Shown here piece after piece: positions 9,357-17,369 of a DNA stretch of 64,000 bases. The stretch spans positions 248,001-312,000 of the forward strand of contig NZ_LMQO01000001.1 of NCBI RefSeq assembly GCF_001425385.1. The letters run 5' to 3'. Position 1 is the stretch's first letter, and each line of letters opens with the position of its first letter. The position numbers and the translations under genes were made by a program. The notes under the pieces are model-generated. The model ran no database searches. It was given only the letters and a program-made list of their open reading frames with translations, and was not told the origin of the DNA. This DNA comes from Sphingomonas sp. Leaf407 (lineage in GTDB: Bacteria > Pseudomonadota > Alphaproteobacteria > Sphingomonadales > Sphingomonadaceae).

Positions 9357-10697
9357 TTACTCGGCCGGAACGGCACCTTCGGGCATCTGGTCGACGCGCA
9401 GGCTGCGCCCGGCCAGCGCCTCGTCGAACTGATGCTTGTCGAGCTTGCCTTCCCACTTGGCGACGACGACGGTGGCGACCGCGTTGCCGATGAAGTTGGT
9501 CAGGCTGCGGCACTCGCTCATGAAGCGGTCGACGCCGAGGATCAGCGCCATGCCGGCCACCGGCACTGTGGGCACGATCGAGAGCGTCGCGGCCAGCGTG
9601 ATGAAGCCCGCGCCGGTGACGCCCGCCGCACCCTTCGACGACAGCATGGCGACCGCGAGCAGCAGGATCTGCTGGCCGATCGTCAGGTCGACGTTGCATG
9701 CCTGGGCGATGAACAGCGCCGCCAGCGTCATATAGATGTTGGTGCCGTCGAGGTTGAACGAATAGCCGGTGGGAACGACCAGACCGACGATCGACTTCGG
9801 AATGCCGGCGCGTTCCATCTTCTCGATCAGCGACGGCAGCGCGCTTTCCGACGACGAGGTGCCGAGCACCAGCAGCAGTTCGGCCTTCAGATACGAGATC
9901 AGCTTGAAGATCGAGAAGCCGCAGGCCCGGGCGACGAGGCCGAGGACCACCGTCACGAACAGGAAGGCGGTGAGGTAGAAGGTGCCGACCAGCGCGGCGA
10001 GGCTGAACAGCGTGCCGATGCCGTATTTGCCGATGGTGAACGCCATTGCGCCGAACGCGCCGAGCGGTGCCGCCTTCATGACGATCGCGACGACCTTGAA
10101 GAAGGCGATCGAGATGTCGTTGAGCGCGTCGAGCACGCGCTCGCCCTTGTCGCCGATCATGGCGAGGCCGATGCCGAACAGGATCGCGACGAACAGCGTC
10201 TGGAGGATGTTGCCCTCGGTCAGCGCCGAGATGAAGGTGTCGGGGATGATCCCGGTCAGGAAGCCGGTGATCGTCGAATCATGCGCCTTGGCGGCATATT
10301 CGCTGACCTTCGACGTATCGAGCGTCGTCGGATCGATGTTGAGCCCGGCACCCGGCTGGACCACGTTGCCGACGATCATGCCGACGACCAGCGCCAGCGT
10401 CGAGAAGGTCAGGAAATAGGCGAATGCCTTGCCCGCCACCCGGCCGACGCTGGCGAGGTCGCGCATGCCCGCAATGCCGGTGACGATCGTCAGGAAGATG
10501 ACCGGCGCGATAATCATCTTCACCAGCTTGATGAAGGCATCGCCGATCGGTTTCAGCGCCTCGCCGGTCGACGGGTAGAAGTGCCCGAGCAACACGCCCG
10601 CGACGATGGCGACCAGCACCTGGATATACAGGTGGCGATACCATGGCTTCGCGACGGGCGGGACCGGCGGGTGGCTGGCGGTGGGGGCAATCATCAT
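9357..10697 (-). CDS. dctA: C4-dicarboxylate:cation symporter DctA
   Basis: Imports succinate, fumarate and malate with cations across the inner membrane. The protein is about 446 residues from ATG 10697, preceded by AAAGG at good spacing (10694 and 10712 are alternatives). It has eight or more hydrophobic segments and family motifs: [18 protein letters not shown] (the serine-rich hairpin), [17 protein letters not shown], and [16 protein letters not shown] near the end. It is divergent from dctB, 238 bp away, as in rhizobia, and is followed by a porin gene 79 bp downstream. A GC-rich hairpin lies in that gap. Regulation by the adjacent DctB/DctD pair is likely. Confidence 0.95.
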   Translation of the reverse strand: MMIAPTASHPPVPPVAKPWYRHLYIQVLVAIVAGVLLGHFYPSTGEALKPIGDAFIKLVKMIIAPVIFLTIVTGIAGMRDLASVGRVAGKAFAYFLTFSTLALVVGMIVGNVVQPGAGLNIDPTTLDTSKVSEYAAKAHDSTITGFLTGIIPDTFISALTEGNILQTLFVAILFGIGLAMIGDKGERVLDALNDISIAFFKVVAIVMKAAPLGAFGAMAFTIGKYGIGTLFSLAALVGTFYLTAFLFVTVVLGLVARACGFSIFKLISYLKAELLLVLGTSSSESALPSLIEKMERAGIPKSIVGLVVPTGYSFNLDGTNIYMTLAALFIAQACNVDLTIGQQILLLAVAMLSSKGAAGVTGAGFITLAATLSIVPTVPVAGMALILGVDRFMSECRSLTNFIGNAVATVVVAKWEGKLDKHQFDEALAGRSLRVDQMPEGAVPAE

Positions 10698-10842
10698 GCG
10701 GGTGCCTTTCATCCTCTGAACTGCGCTTTGCCGTTCTGCGACGGGGCTTGGCGCGATGGAGGCACGATAGTTTGCTGCAACCCGGCTTGTCCTAAACGCA
10801 ATCGCAAATAAAATATCATTCAATACCAATGCTATGGTTCAA

Positions 10843-10878
10843 GATGTGGCGTGTCGGCATGCAGTTTTCTGCCACATC
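10843..10878. promoter_or_regulatory. Inverted repeat in the dctA-dctB intergenic region
   Basis: GATGTGGC (10843-10850) and GCCACATC (10871-10878) are perfect inverted copies 20 bp apart. They contain TGTGGC/GCCACA half-sites resembling the TGTG...CACA halves of the neighbouring palindrome at 10890-10907. Possible second DctD site. Confidence 0.35.
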
Positions 10879-10889
10879 GGACGGTGCGA

Positions 10890-10907
10890 TGTGCAAATTG
10901 TTGCACA
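10890..10907. promoter_or_regulatory. Candidate DctD-binding palindrome
   Basis: TGTGCAA-ATTG-TTGCACA is a perfect 7-bp inverted repeat, 28 bp before the dctB start and about 190 bp upstream of dctA. Its TGTGC...GCACA form recalls the DctD sites described for rhizobial dctA. It would serve either dctA activation from upstream or dctB autoregulation. Assignment is inference from form and position. Confidence 0.5.
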
Positions 10908-10935
10908 GGTGCGGCGTGCGACCTATACCGACTCC

Positions 10936-12651
10936 ATGACGAAGCCATCGCGTCCGTGGACCGGCTGGACCCTCGCGGCGCTGTTGCTCGGGGTCGCGGT
11001 GGCGCTGCTGGTCGGGCGGGTGGTCGAACGGCGCGCGCGCAGCGACATGGTCGCCGGGATGACTGCCGACGCGCGACTGCGACAGGTGCTGCTCGCCAGC
11101 GAGATCGCGCGGTTCCGCCTGATGCCGCTGGCGCTGGCCGACGACCGCGACGTGGTCGGCGCGGTGCGCGGCGTGCCCGATGCGCAGCGCGCGCTGAACA
11201 CTAAGCTGGCGGGGCTGGCGCGGACGACGGGCGCCTCGGTGATCTATGTGACCGACCCGACCGGCTTCGCCGTCGCGGCGAGCAACTGGGACGATCCGCA
11301 GAGTTTCGTCGGCAAGGACTATAGCTTCCGCCGTTATTACCGCGACGCGCTGCGCGACGGTGCCGCCACCCAGTTCGCACTCGGCACCGTCAGCCACCGC
11401 GCCGGCCTGTACCTCAGCCGGCGCACGCGCGAGGGCGGGGTGGTCGTCGTCAAGCTGGAGTTCGACCGGATCGAGCGTGAATGGCACGCGGCGGGCGGCA
11501 TCACCTTCGTTACCGATGCGGCGGGGGTGGTGCTGATCGCCAGCCGCCCGGCATGGCGTTTCACGACGACGCGGCCGATCGCGCCGGCGGTCGCTGCCGC
11601 CGTCCGCGCCGATACCGGCGCGCAGGCGCTGGGGCCACCGCCGTTCGTGCGGCAGGGCGACACGCTGCGCCTGCCGCGCTCGACCACCGCCTATGAACTG
11701 GTGACGACCCGGCCCGACGATGCCGGCTGGCAGGTGCATCTGGCGATGGCGCCGCCGCGGACGATCGCTGGCGTGGTGCGCGGCGCGGAGCTTGCCGCCG
11801 CGCTCGTCACGCTGGCGCTCGCCGGCCTCGGCTGGACGTTGCGCGAACGGGCACGCCGCCGCCGCCTGCGCACCAGCGAGCTGGAGGCGGCGGTCGCCGA
11901 CCGCACCCGCCTGTTGCGCGCCGAGATCGAGGACCGGATCGCCGCCGAAAGCCGCGCCGCCGATCTGCGCGAGGGATTGCGTCAGGCGAACCGGCTGGCG
12001 GCGCTGGGCCAGATCACCGCCAGCGTCGCGCACGAAACCGCGCAGCCGGTCGCCGCGATCCGCAACTATGCCGCCGCCGCCCGCCAGTTGCTCGCGCGCG
12101 GCGACCTTGCGGCGGTCGACGGCAATCTCGGCACCATCGCCCGGTTGACCAATCGCATCGGGTCGGTGACGGCGGAACTGCGCGGTTTCGCGCGCAAGGG
12201 TAGCGGGACGATCGGCCCGGTCGTGCTCGCCGATGTGGTCGACGGCGCGCTGCTGATCCTGAAGGAACGGCTGTCGCGGGTGACATTCCATGGTGTGGCC
12301 GTGCCCGGCGACCTGCTGGTGATCGCCGGGCGCGTCCGGCTCGAACAGGTGTTGGTCAACCTGTTGCAGAACGCGACCGAGGCGCTCGACGGCCGCGACG
12401 ATCCGGCGATCACCCTGACGCTGCGCAGCGAGGAGCAATGCGTCTCGCTCACCATCGCCGACAACGGCCCCGGCATCGATCCGGCGATCGCCGACCGGCT
12501 GTTCACGCCGTTCGCCACCAGCCGGCCGAGCGGTCTTGGCCTCGGCCTCGTCATCGCGCAGGACATCATGACCGATCTGGGCGGATCGCTTCGTCTGCTG
12601 CCGTCCGATCGGGGGGCGACGTTCGAGCTGACGTTGCGGCGCGTGCCATGA
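10936..12651 (+). CDS. dctB: Sensor histidine kinase DctB (C4-dicarboxylate sensing)
   Basis: 571 residues from ATG 10936; the upstream extension of the frame crosses the regulatory palindrome and is not used. Order: a transmembrane segment (about 11-30), a periplasmic Cache-like sensor (40-275, including NWDDPQSFVGKDYSFRRYY), a second membrane segment (about 284-302), a short coiled linker, the H-box with phospho-acceptor His366 (SVAHETAQPVAAIRNYA), N-box NLLQNATEAL (475 on), DNGPG (509-513) and GLGLGL (533-538). The HE-x-x-QP-x-AAIR signature is that of the DctB/NtrB-like kinase subgroup. Its stop overlaps the dctD start by 4 bp, giving translational coupling. Confidence 0.92.
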   Translation: MTKPSRPWTGWTLAALLLGVAVALLVGRVVERRARSDMVAGMTADARLRQVLLASEIARFRLMPLALADDRDVVGAVRGVPDAQRALNTKLAGLARTTGASVIYVTDPTGFAVAASNWDDPQSFVGKDYSFRRYYRDALRDGAATQFALGTVSHRAGLYLSRRTREGGVVVVKLEFDRIEREWHAAGGITFVTDAAGVVLIASRPAWRFTTTRPIAPAVAAAVRADTGAQALGPPPFVRQGDTLRLPRSTTAYELVTTRPDDAGWQVHLAMAPPRTIAGVVRGAELAAALVTLALAGLGWTLRERARRRRLRTSELEAAVADRTRLLRAEIEDRIAAESRAADLREGLRQANRLAALGQITASVAHETAQPVAAIRNYAAAARQLLARGDLAAVDGNLGTIARLTNRIGSVTAELRGFARKGSGTIGPVVLADVVDGALLILKERLSRVTFHGVAVPGDLLVIAGRVRLEQVLVNLLQNATEALDGRDDPAITLTLRSEEQCVSLTIADNGPGIDPAIADRLFTPFATSRPSGLGLGLVIAQDIMTDLGGSLRLLPSDRGATFELTLRRVP

Positions 12652-13943
12652 GCGCGGGGAAGGTCGCGCTGGTCGAGGATGACGAGGATCTGCGGATCTC
12701 GACCGCGCAGTTGCTGACGCTCGCCGGGTTCGATGTCACGACCTTTCCCGCCGCGCCGCCCGCGCTGCTCGCGATCGACGCCGAGTTCGACGGCATCGTC
12801 GTCACCGACGTCCGCATGCCGCATATGTCGGGGATCGAGCTGTTCCATATCCTGAACGAGCGCGATGCGACGCTGCCGGTCGTGCTCGTCACCGGCCATG
12901 CCGATGTGGCAATGGCGGTCGATGCGATCCGGCGCGGCGCGTGGGATTTCCTGTCCAAGCCATTCGATCCCGACGCGCTGATCGCCGCCGCCACGCGGGC
13001 GATGGCGGCACGCTCGCTGGCGCTCGACAACCGGCGACTGCGCGCGCAGGCGGCCAGCGCAGAACAGGTCGCGCTGGTCGGCAATTCGCCTGCCGTCGCC
13101 CGGCTGCGCGAGATGATCCCGGCGCTCGCCAATGCCGACATCGACCTGCTGATCGAAGGCGAGACCGGGACCGGCAAGGAATTGCTCGCCCGGCTGATCC
13201 ACCGCGCGGGCAGGCGGGCGCGGCATCGTTTCATCGCGGTCGCCTGTGCTGCCTTGCCCGATGCGCTGATCGACAGCGAATTGTTCGCCAGCGTCGGTGA
13301 TCGCGGCGCGATCGGCGCGCATCGCGGCACGTTGTTCCTCGACGATATAGATCAGGCATCGCGGCCGCTCCAGGCGCGCCTGACCCAGTTGGTCGAGGAA
13401 CGCGCCATTCGCGGCTCGCGCGATCCGGTGCCGGTCGACGTCCGGGTCATCGCCACCGCCGCCGAGGAAGCCCGGCGCGCGGCCGATGCGGTCGCCCCGG
13501 CGCTGCTCTATCGCCTTGCCGCGGTACGGCTGCGCATGCCGCCCTTGCGCGAACGGCGTGAGGATGTGCCGCTGCTGTTCGCGCATCTGGTCGATGCCTC
13601 GGCCGGGCGGTTGCGGCGCGCCGTACCGCCGCTGACCCATGAAGCCCGCGACCTGCTGGCGCGGCACGACTGGCCGGGCAATGTGCGCGAACTCGCCCAT
13701 TTCGCCGACCGGTTCGTGCTCGGGCTGGACGACGTGGCGGGCGATGCCGCCGACCCGTCGGACACGCTGCCCTTGCCCGATCGGCTGGCGGCGTTCGAAC
13801 GCGATGCGATCCTGTCGGCGATCGCCGCGACCGGCGGCGAGATCGGTGCGGCGATCGACCGGCTGGGGATTCCGCGCAAGACCTTCTACTACAAGGTTCA
13901 GCGCCTTGGCATCGATCTGCGTACCGCCCGGCGACCGGGATGA
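12648..13943 (+). CDS. dctD: DctD-type response regulator with AAA+ domain lacking the GAFTGA loop
   Basis: 431 residues. Receiver: acidic pocket D11/D12, phospho-acceptor D54 (VVTDVRMP), T82, K104. AAA+ domain: Walker A GETGTGKE (171-178), Arg-finger region LLYRLAAVRLRMPPLRERRED (287-306; the motif is seen as YRL then PPLRER), DWPGNVREL (341-349). C-terminal Fis-type HTH (391-422). Odd points: between SELF (210-213) and GTLFLDD (227-233) only 13 residues remain, so the loop holding GAFTGA, which touches sigma-54, is missing. The Walker B second acidic residue is Asp233 instead of Glu. Some alphaproteobacterial NtrC proteins lack GAFTGA and work with the housekeeping sigma factor, so this DctD probably does not act through sigma-54. 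Confidence 0.9.
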   Translation: MSAGKVALVEDDEDLRISTAQLLTLAGFDVTTFPAAPPALLAIDAEFDGIVVTDVRMPHMSGIELFHILNERDATLPVVLVTGHADVAMAVDAIRRGAWDFLSKPFDPDALIAAATRAMAARSLALDNRRLRAQAASAEQVALVGNSPAVARLREMIPALANADIDLLIEGETGTGKELLARLIHRAGRRARHRFIAVACAALPDALIDSELFASVGDRGAIGAHRGTLFLDDIDQASRPLQARLTQLVEERAIRGSRDPVPVDVRVIATAAEEARRAADAVAPALLYRLAAVRLRMPPLRERREDVPLLFAHLVDASAGRLRRAVPPLTHEARDLLARHDWPGNVRELAHFADRFVLGLDDVAGDAADPSDTLPLPDRLAAFERDAILSAIAATGGEIGAAIDRLGIPRKTFYYKVQRLGIDLRTARRPG

Positions 13944-14117
13944 GCGAAATCCGCCACCTGCGCGCCCGATCTACGGGTGCATTCGGTCCGAAACGTACCG
14001 ATCTTCGGCATCGCGACCGCTTGCGGACGATCGTCATCCAGCGTTTGTGGAAATCGAAACGGGGCGGATACGCCGGCATGACCGGACAGCAGGGGGAATG
14101 ATGACGGATCGGGTAGC

Positions 14118-14678
14118 GTGAGCGTCAGGGACATGGAGCGCGCCCGGCTGGCGATGGCGATCGGGCAGTTGGGAACCGGCGATTCGGTGGCGATGCGGCT
14201 GGTCTATGACCGCACCTCCGCCAAGCTGTTCGCGGTATGCCTGCGCGTGCTGAAGGACCCGGCGCTGGCCGAAGAGGTGTTGCAGGACGTGTATCTGAAG
14301 GTCTGGCACCACGCCGACCGGTTCGATTCGGTCCGCGCCAGCCCGATCACCTGGCTGTGCAGCATTGCCCGCAACACCGCGATCGACCGGCTGCGCTCGA
14401 CGCAGCGGCAACCGGTCGCCGACGGCGAATTGCCCGACATCGTGCCCGACGAATCGCCGCTGGCCGACGTGGTCATCGAACAGCGGCAGGAACAGGACCG
14501 GATGCTCGCCTGTATCGCCAAGCTGGATGGCGGCCATGCGATTTGCATCCGGGCTGCTTTTTTCGACGGCTACAGCTATGGCGAACTGGCCGACCGGCAC
14601 CGGGTGCCGATCGGGACGATGAAGAGCTGGATCCGCCGTAGCCTGCTCCGCCTGCGGGAATGTCTCGACGATGCCTGA
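14118..14678 (+). CDS. ECF sigma factor, SigK/RpoE-like
   Basis: 186 residues from GTG 14118, with GGATCGGG upstream; an ATG at 14133 is a possible alternative. Region 2 (LFAVCLRVLKDPALAEEVLQ, then DVYLKVWHHADRFD and SPITWLCSIARNTAIDRLR) and region 4 (YSYGELADRHRVPIGTMKSW, then IRRSLLRLRECL) are both complete. There is no region 3, as usual for ECF factors. The next gene overlaps by 8 bp and encodes an RskA-like anti-sigma factor, so activity is presumably controlled by sequestration. Likely targets are its own operon and possibly the neighbouring stress genes; no matching promoter pair was identified by eye. Confidence 0.92.
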   Translation: MSVRDMERARLAMAIGQLGTGDSVAMRLVYDRTSAKLFAVCLRVLKDPALAEEVLQDVYLKVWHHADRFDSVRASPITWLCSIARNTAIDRLRSTQRQPVADGELPDIVPDESPLADVVIEQRQEQDRMLACIAKLDGGHAICIRAAFFDGYSYGELADRHRVPIGTMKSWIRRSLLRLRECLDDA

Positions 14679-15369
14679 TGCCGCCGCCCGCGAGGACGAT
14701 GACCTGACCGCCGCCGAGGCCGCGCTGCGGTTGATCGACGGTGCGGATGGCGACGCGGTACGCCTGCGCGCCGCCAACGATCCGGGGTTTGCCGATGCCG
14801 TGGCGCGTTGGGACGAACGGCTGTCGCCGCTGTTCGCCGAAATCGCGCCCATCGCGCCGCCCGACGCGGTGTGGCGGCGGATCGCGGCGCAACTCGACGA
14901 TCCGGTCATGCGGTTGCAACGGCGGGTTCGCCAGTGGCGCTGGACCAGCGCGGCGCTGGGCGCGGTCGCCGCCACCCTCGCGGTCCTGCTGTTGCGCCCG
15001 GTCGCGCCGCCGCCGGTCGCGGTGCCGGTCGTGCCGCTGCTGGCGGTCGCGCAACTGTCCGATCCACAGGGCAAGCCGCTGCTCGCGGTCGGGATCGAAC
15101 GGCGCAGCGGCGAGGTGCGCGTGCGGATGCACGACCTGCCGCGTCAGGCGCTGCTGCCCGAATTATGGATCATCCCGGCCGGGGGTGCGCCGCAATCGCT
15201 GGGGCCGATCGGTCACGACGGGATGCTCGCCATCCGGCTGCCGACGGCGCTGCGCGGGGAGACGGTGGGACCCGCGACGCTGGCGATCAGCATGGAACAG
15301 GCCGCCGGCATGCCGCACGCCGCACCCGCTGGGCCAATCGTGGCGACGGGGACGATGATCGCGCTGTAA
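14671..15369 (+). CDS. RskA/anti-sigma-K-like anti-sigma factor
   Basis: 232 residues. The cytoplasmic N-terminal part (LTAAEAALRLIDGADGDAVR, then WDERLSPLFAEIAPIAPPDAVW) is the sigma-binding type seen in anti-sigma-K proteins. One membrane span lies at about 90-108 (ALGAVAATLAVLLL). The periplasmic C-terminal domain ends with the usual RskA features (WIIPAGGAPQSLG, then LAISMEQAAGMPHAAPAGP and VATGTM). It starts inside the sigma gene, which points to coupled, near-stoichiometric synthesis. The external signal is unknown. Confidence 0.9.
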   Translation: MPDAAAREDDDLTAAEAALRLIDGADGDAVRLRAANDPGFADAVARWDERLSPLFAEIAPIAPPDAVWRRIAAQLDDPVMRLQRRVRQWRWTSAALGAVAATLAVLLLRPVAPPPVAVPVVPLLAVAQLSDPQGKPLLAVGIERRSGEVRVRMHDLPRQALLPELWIIPAGGAPQSLGPIGHDGMLAIRLPTALRGETVGPATLAISMEQAAGMPHAAPAGPIVATGTMIAL

Positions 15370-15385
15370 CGCGGATTGTCTTCAA

Positions 15386-15407
15386 AAACTCGCGAAAGCG
15401 CGAGTTT
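15386..15407. terminator. Hairpin after the anti-sigma gene
   Basis: AAACTCGCG and CGCGAGTTT form a 9-bp stem with an AAAG loop between convergent genes. Confidence 0.6.
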
Positions 15408-15412
15408 CGAGG

Positions 15413-15492
15413 CGGTGCCGGCCCGCTCCCCCTCCCGGCCACCCACGGTGTATCCTGATTGGGTGGCCGGGAGGGGGAGCGGGCCGGCACCG
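15413..15492. repeat. Perfect 33-bp inverted repeat (GC-rich repeat family D)
   Basis: Left arm 15413-15445 and right arm 15460-15492 are exact reverse complements with a 14-nt loop. The arms contain the CTCCCCCTCCC / GGGAGGGGGAG core seen in related repeats at 42.5, 42.9, 45.0, 50.6 and 63.3 kb. It separates two convergent genes and would form an exceptionally stable hairpin on either strand. Confidence 0.85.
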
Positions 15493-15508
15493 GTTTTCAG
15501 ACGAACGC

Positions 15509-16222
15509 TTAGCCCAGCCCGTCGGCCGCGACATAGGCCAGCCCGGCGCGCCCCTCCAGACCGGGGCGGTCGCGCAGCACGATCCGCCCGCGCGAACAGC
15601 GCACCAGATGCTCGCCCTCAAGGACGTGCAGGCAATCGGTCACGGTCGCCCGGCGCAGGTTCAGCGTGGTCGCGATCGCGGCATGGGTGACGGCCATGGT
15701 GTCGCCATCGATCCGGTCCTCGATCATCAGCAGCAGCCGGGCGATCCGCCGCTCGGGCGCGTCGCGCAGCGCCGAGGCGAGGGTGCGCGCGGTCTGCATC
15801 GAAAACCGCTGGGCAAAGGCCAGTACCGCGGTCACCACCGCGCTGTCGTCGGCCGCCGCGTCGATCATCGCGGCGGCGGGAACGACGATCGCCGTGCCGC
15901 CCTGGATGCGGATCGTCGCAGTGAACGGCGCCGGATGCTCGCCCAGCAGGCGGGTCCAGCCGATCACCCCGTCGCGCCCGACGATGCCGATGTCCTGCGA
16001 CGATCCGCCGGTCGACACTGACAGCATCACCGGCGCGCTCTCTGGAAAGATCAGCCGGTCGATGGGATCGCCGGCGCGCATCACCACGTCGCCCGGTTCC
16101 AGTTTGATGCGGCTGGCCGCCATCGCCAACCGACGACGCGCGGTCGCGTTCAGTCCACCGACCAGTCGGTTGTCTGTTGTTGGCAGATAAGACGCGGTAT
16201 CGCCCGAACTGTCTATCTTCAC
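15509..16222 (-). CDS. Crp/Fnr-family transcriptional regulator
   Basis: 237 residues from GTG 16222, with AAGGAAG seven bases upstream; the longer open frame has no good start. An N-terminal cupin-like sensor domain (LEPGDVVMRAGDPIDRLIFP, then GIVGRDGVIGWTRLLGEHPA) is followed by a dimer helix and a C-terminal winged HTH (THAAIATTLNLRRATVTDCL, then HVLEGEHLVRCSRGRIVLRD). No cysteine cluster for an iron-sulfur group and no classic cAMP-binding Arg/Ser pair is visible, so the signal is unknown. It is divergent from the ferritin-like genes; a 16-bp palindrome in the shared intergenic region is a candidate operator. Confidence 0.88.
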   Translation of the reverse strand: MKIDSSGDTASYLPTTDNRLVGGLNATARRRLAMAASRIKLEPGDVVMRAGDPIDRLIFPESAPVMLSVSTGGSSQDIGIVGRDGVIGWTRLLGEHPAPFTATIRIQGGTAIVVPAAAMIDAAADDSAVVTAVLAFAQRFSMQTARTLASALRDAPERRIARLLLMIEDRIDGDTMAVTHAAIATTLNLRRATVTDCLHVLEGEHLVRCSRGRIVLRDRPGLEGRAGLAYVAADGLG

Positions 16223-16288
16223 CCGAAACTTCCTTACGCAAAACAATTGCCCGTAAGTTTCGTCGCGATCAACGCGGCGGATGCACCC

Positions 16289-16304
16289 GGTACGGAACCG
16301 TACC
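16289..16304. promoter_or_regulatory. Perfect 16-bp palindrome, candidate operator
   Basis: GGTACGGAACCGTACC lies in the divergent region between the Crp/Fnr-like regulator and the first ferritin-like gene, about 74 bp before the latter. Crp/Fnr dimers bind palindromes of about this size, although this is not the canonical Crp or Fnr sequence. Confidence 0.45.
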
Positions 16305-16377
16305 CCGGTGGATCCGAACGGGCCGGCCCATCGAATCTGATGGTTGAAGCGCAAAAGGATAATCAGGGAGAATACGG

Positions 16378-17343
16378 ATGGCCGATCAGATGCTTGTTGC
16401 CGAAGCGTTCGACGCCCGGGCAAAACGACGCGAAGAACGACGCGATTTCTTCCGTCTGATGGGCGGTGCCGCCGCTGTCGGCGGGGCTGCGGTCCTCGCC
16501 AGCCAGTCGGGAATCGCCGAGGCGCAGACCGCGCCAAGTGATGCCGATGTGCTCAATTTCGCCCTGAACCTCGAATACCTCGAAGCGCAATTCTATTATT
16601 ATGCGGCGTTCGGCACCGGTCTGCCGACCTCAATCCTGAGCGGCACCGGCACGCAGGGTGCGGTGACGGGCGGACGGCAAGTGTCGTTCTCCGATCCGCT
16701 CGTCGGCCAATATGCGCGCGAGATCGCGCAGGACGAGCGCGCCCATGTCGAATTCCTGCGCACCGCGCTCGGCACCGCCGCCGTCGCCCAGCCGGCGATC
16801 GACATCAGCGCGACCCCGACCAGCGCCTTTTCCAACGCCGCCCGCGCCGCCGGACTGATCGCCGCCGGTGCTACCTTCGACCCTTATGCCAGCGACGAGA
16901 CGTTCCTGCTCGGCGCTTATATCTTCGAGGACGTCGGCGTCACCGCCTACAAGGGCGCGGCACCGCTCTTGACCAACAAGACCTTCCTCGAAGCCGCCGC
17001 CGGCATCCTCGCGGTCGAGGCATATCATGCCGCGATCGTGCGCACGACGCTGTACGCCAAGGGTATCGCGACCCCGTCGGCGATGTTGATCGAGGCGACC
17101 GACAAGATTTCGGACGCACGCGACAGCCTCGACGGCAGCACCGATCTCGACCAGGGCCTTAGCCCGCTGTCGAGCAATGCGACCGCGACCAACATCGTGC
17201 CGCTCGACACCAACGGCATCGCCTACAGCCGCTCGGCTGGCCAGGTGCTGAACATCGTCTACCTCAACCGGGCCCAGACGAACGGCGGCGGGTTCTTCCC
17301 GAACGGTGTCAACGGCACCATCCGCACCAGCGCCGCCAACTAA
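16378..17343 (+). CDS. Tat-exported ferritin-like (desiccation-related type) protein
   Basis: 321 residues; GGGAG precedes the start. A twin-arginine signal ([10 protein letters not shown], residues about 22-31, then a hydrophobic Ala/Gly run) leads to a ferritin-like helical domain: [20 protein letters not shown] has the ExxEAxFY helix and [13 protein letters not shown] the ExxH helix, repeated in [19 protein letters not shown] and [12 protein letters not shown]. This belongs to the bacterial family related to plant desiccation proteins. Export is probably to the periplasm. Its paralogue lies 26 bp downstream, so the two form an operon. Metal binding is likely from the Glu/His pattern, but the reaction is unknown. 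Confidence 0.88.
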   Translation: MADQMLVAEAFDARAKRREERRDFFRLMGGAAAVGGAAVLASQSGIAEAQTAPSDADVLNFALNLEYLEAQFYYYAAFGTGLPTSILSGTGTQGAVTGGRQVSFSDPLVGQYAREIAQDERAHVEFLRTALGTAAVAQPAIDISATPTSAFSNAARAAGLIAAGATFDPYASDETFLLGAYIFEDVGVTAYKGAAPLLTNKTFLEAAAGILAVEAYHAAIVRTTLYAKGIATPSAMLIEATDKISDARDSLDGSTDLDQGLSPLSSNATATNIVPLDTNGIAYSRSAGQVLNIVYLNRAQTNGGGFFPNGVNGTIRTSAAN

Positions 17344-17369
17344 CGCCGTAGAGCGACACGGAGATTCCC

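Noticed and set aside
10760..10776. Sigma-54-like promoter GGCACG...TTTGCT
   Set aside because: It faces dctB, and GG and GC are separated by 11 bases instead of 10; with DctD lacking GAFTGA there is no support for it.
16289..16321. EcfG-type promoter (GGAAC, 16 bases, then CGAA)
   Set aside because: The -10 part should be CGTT; the match is confined to GGAAC inside a palindrome.
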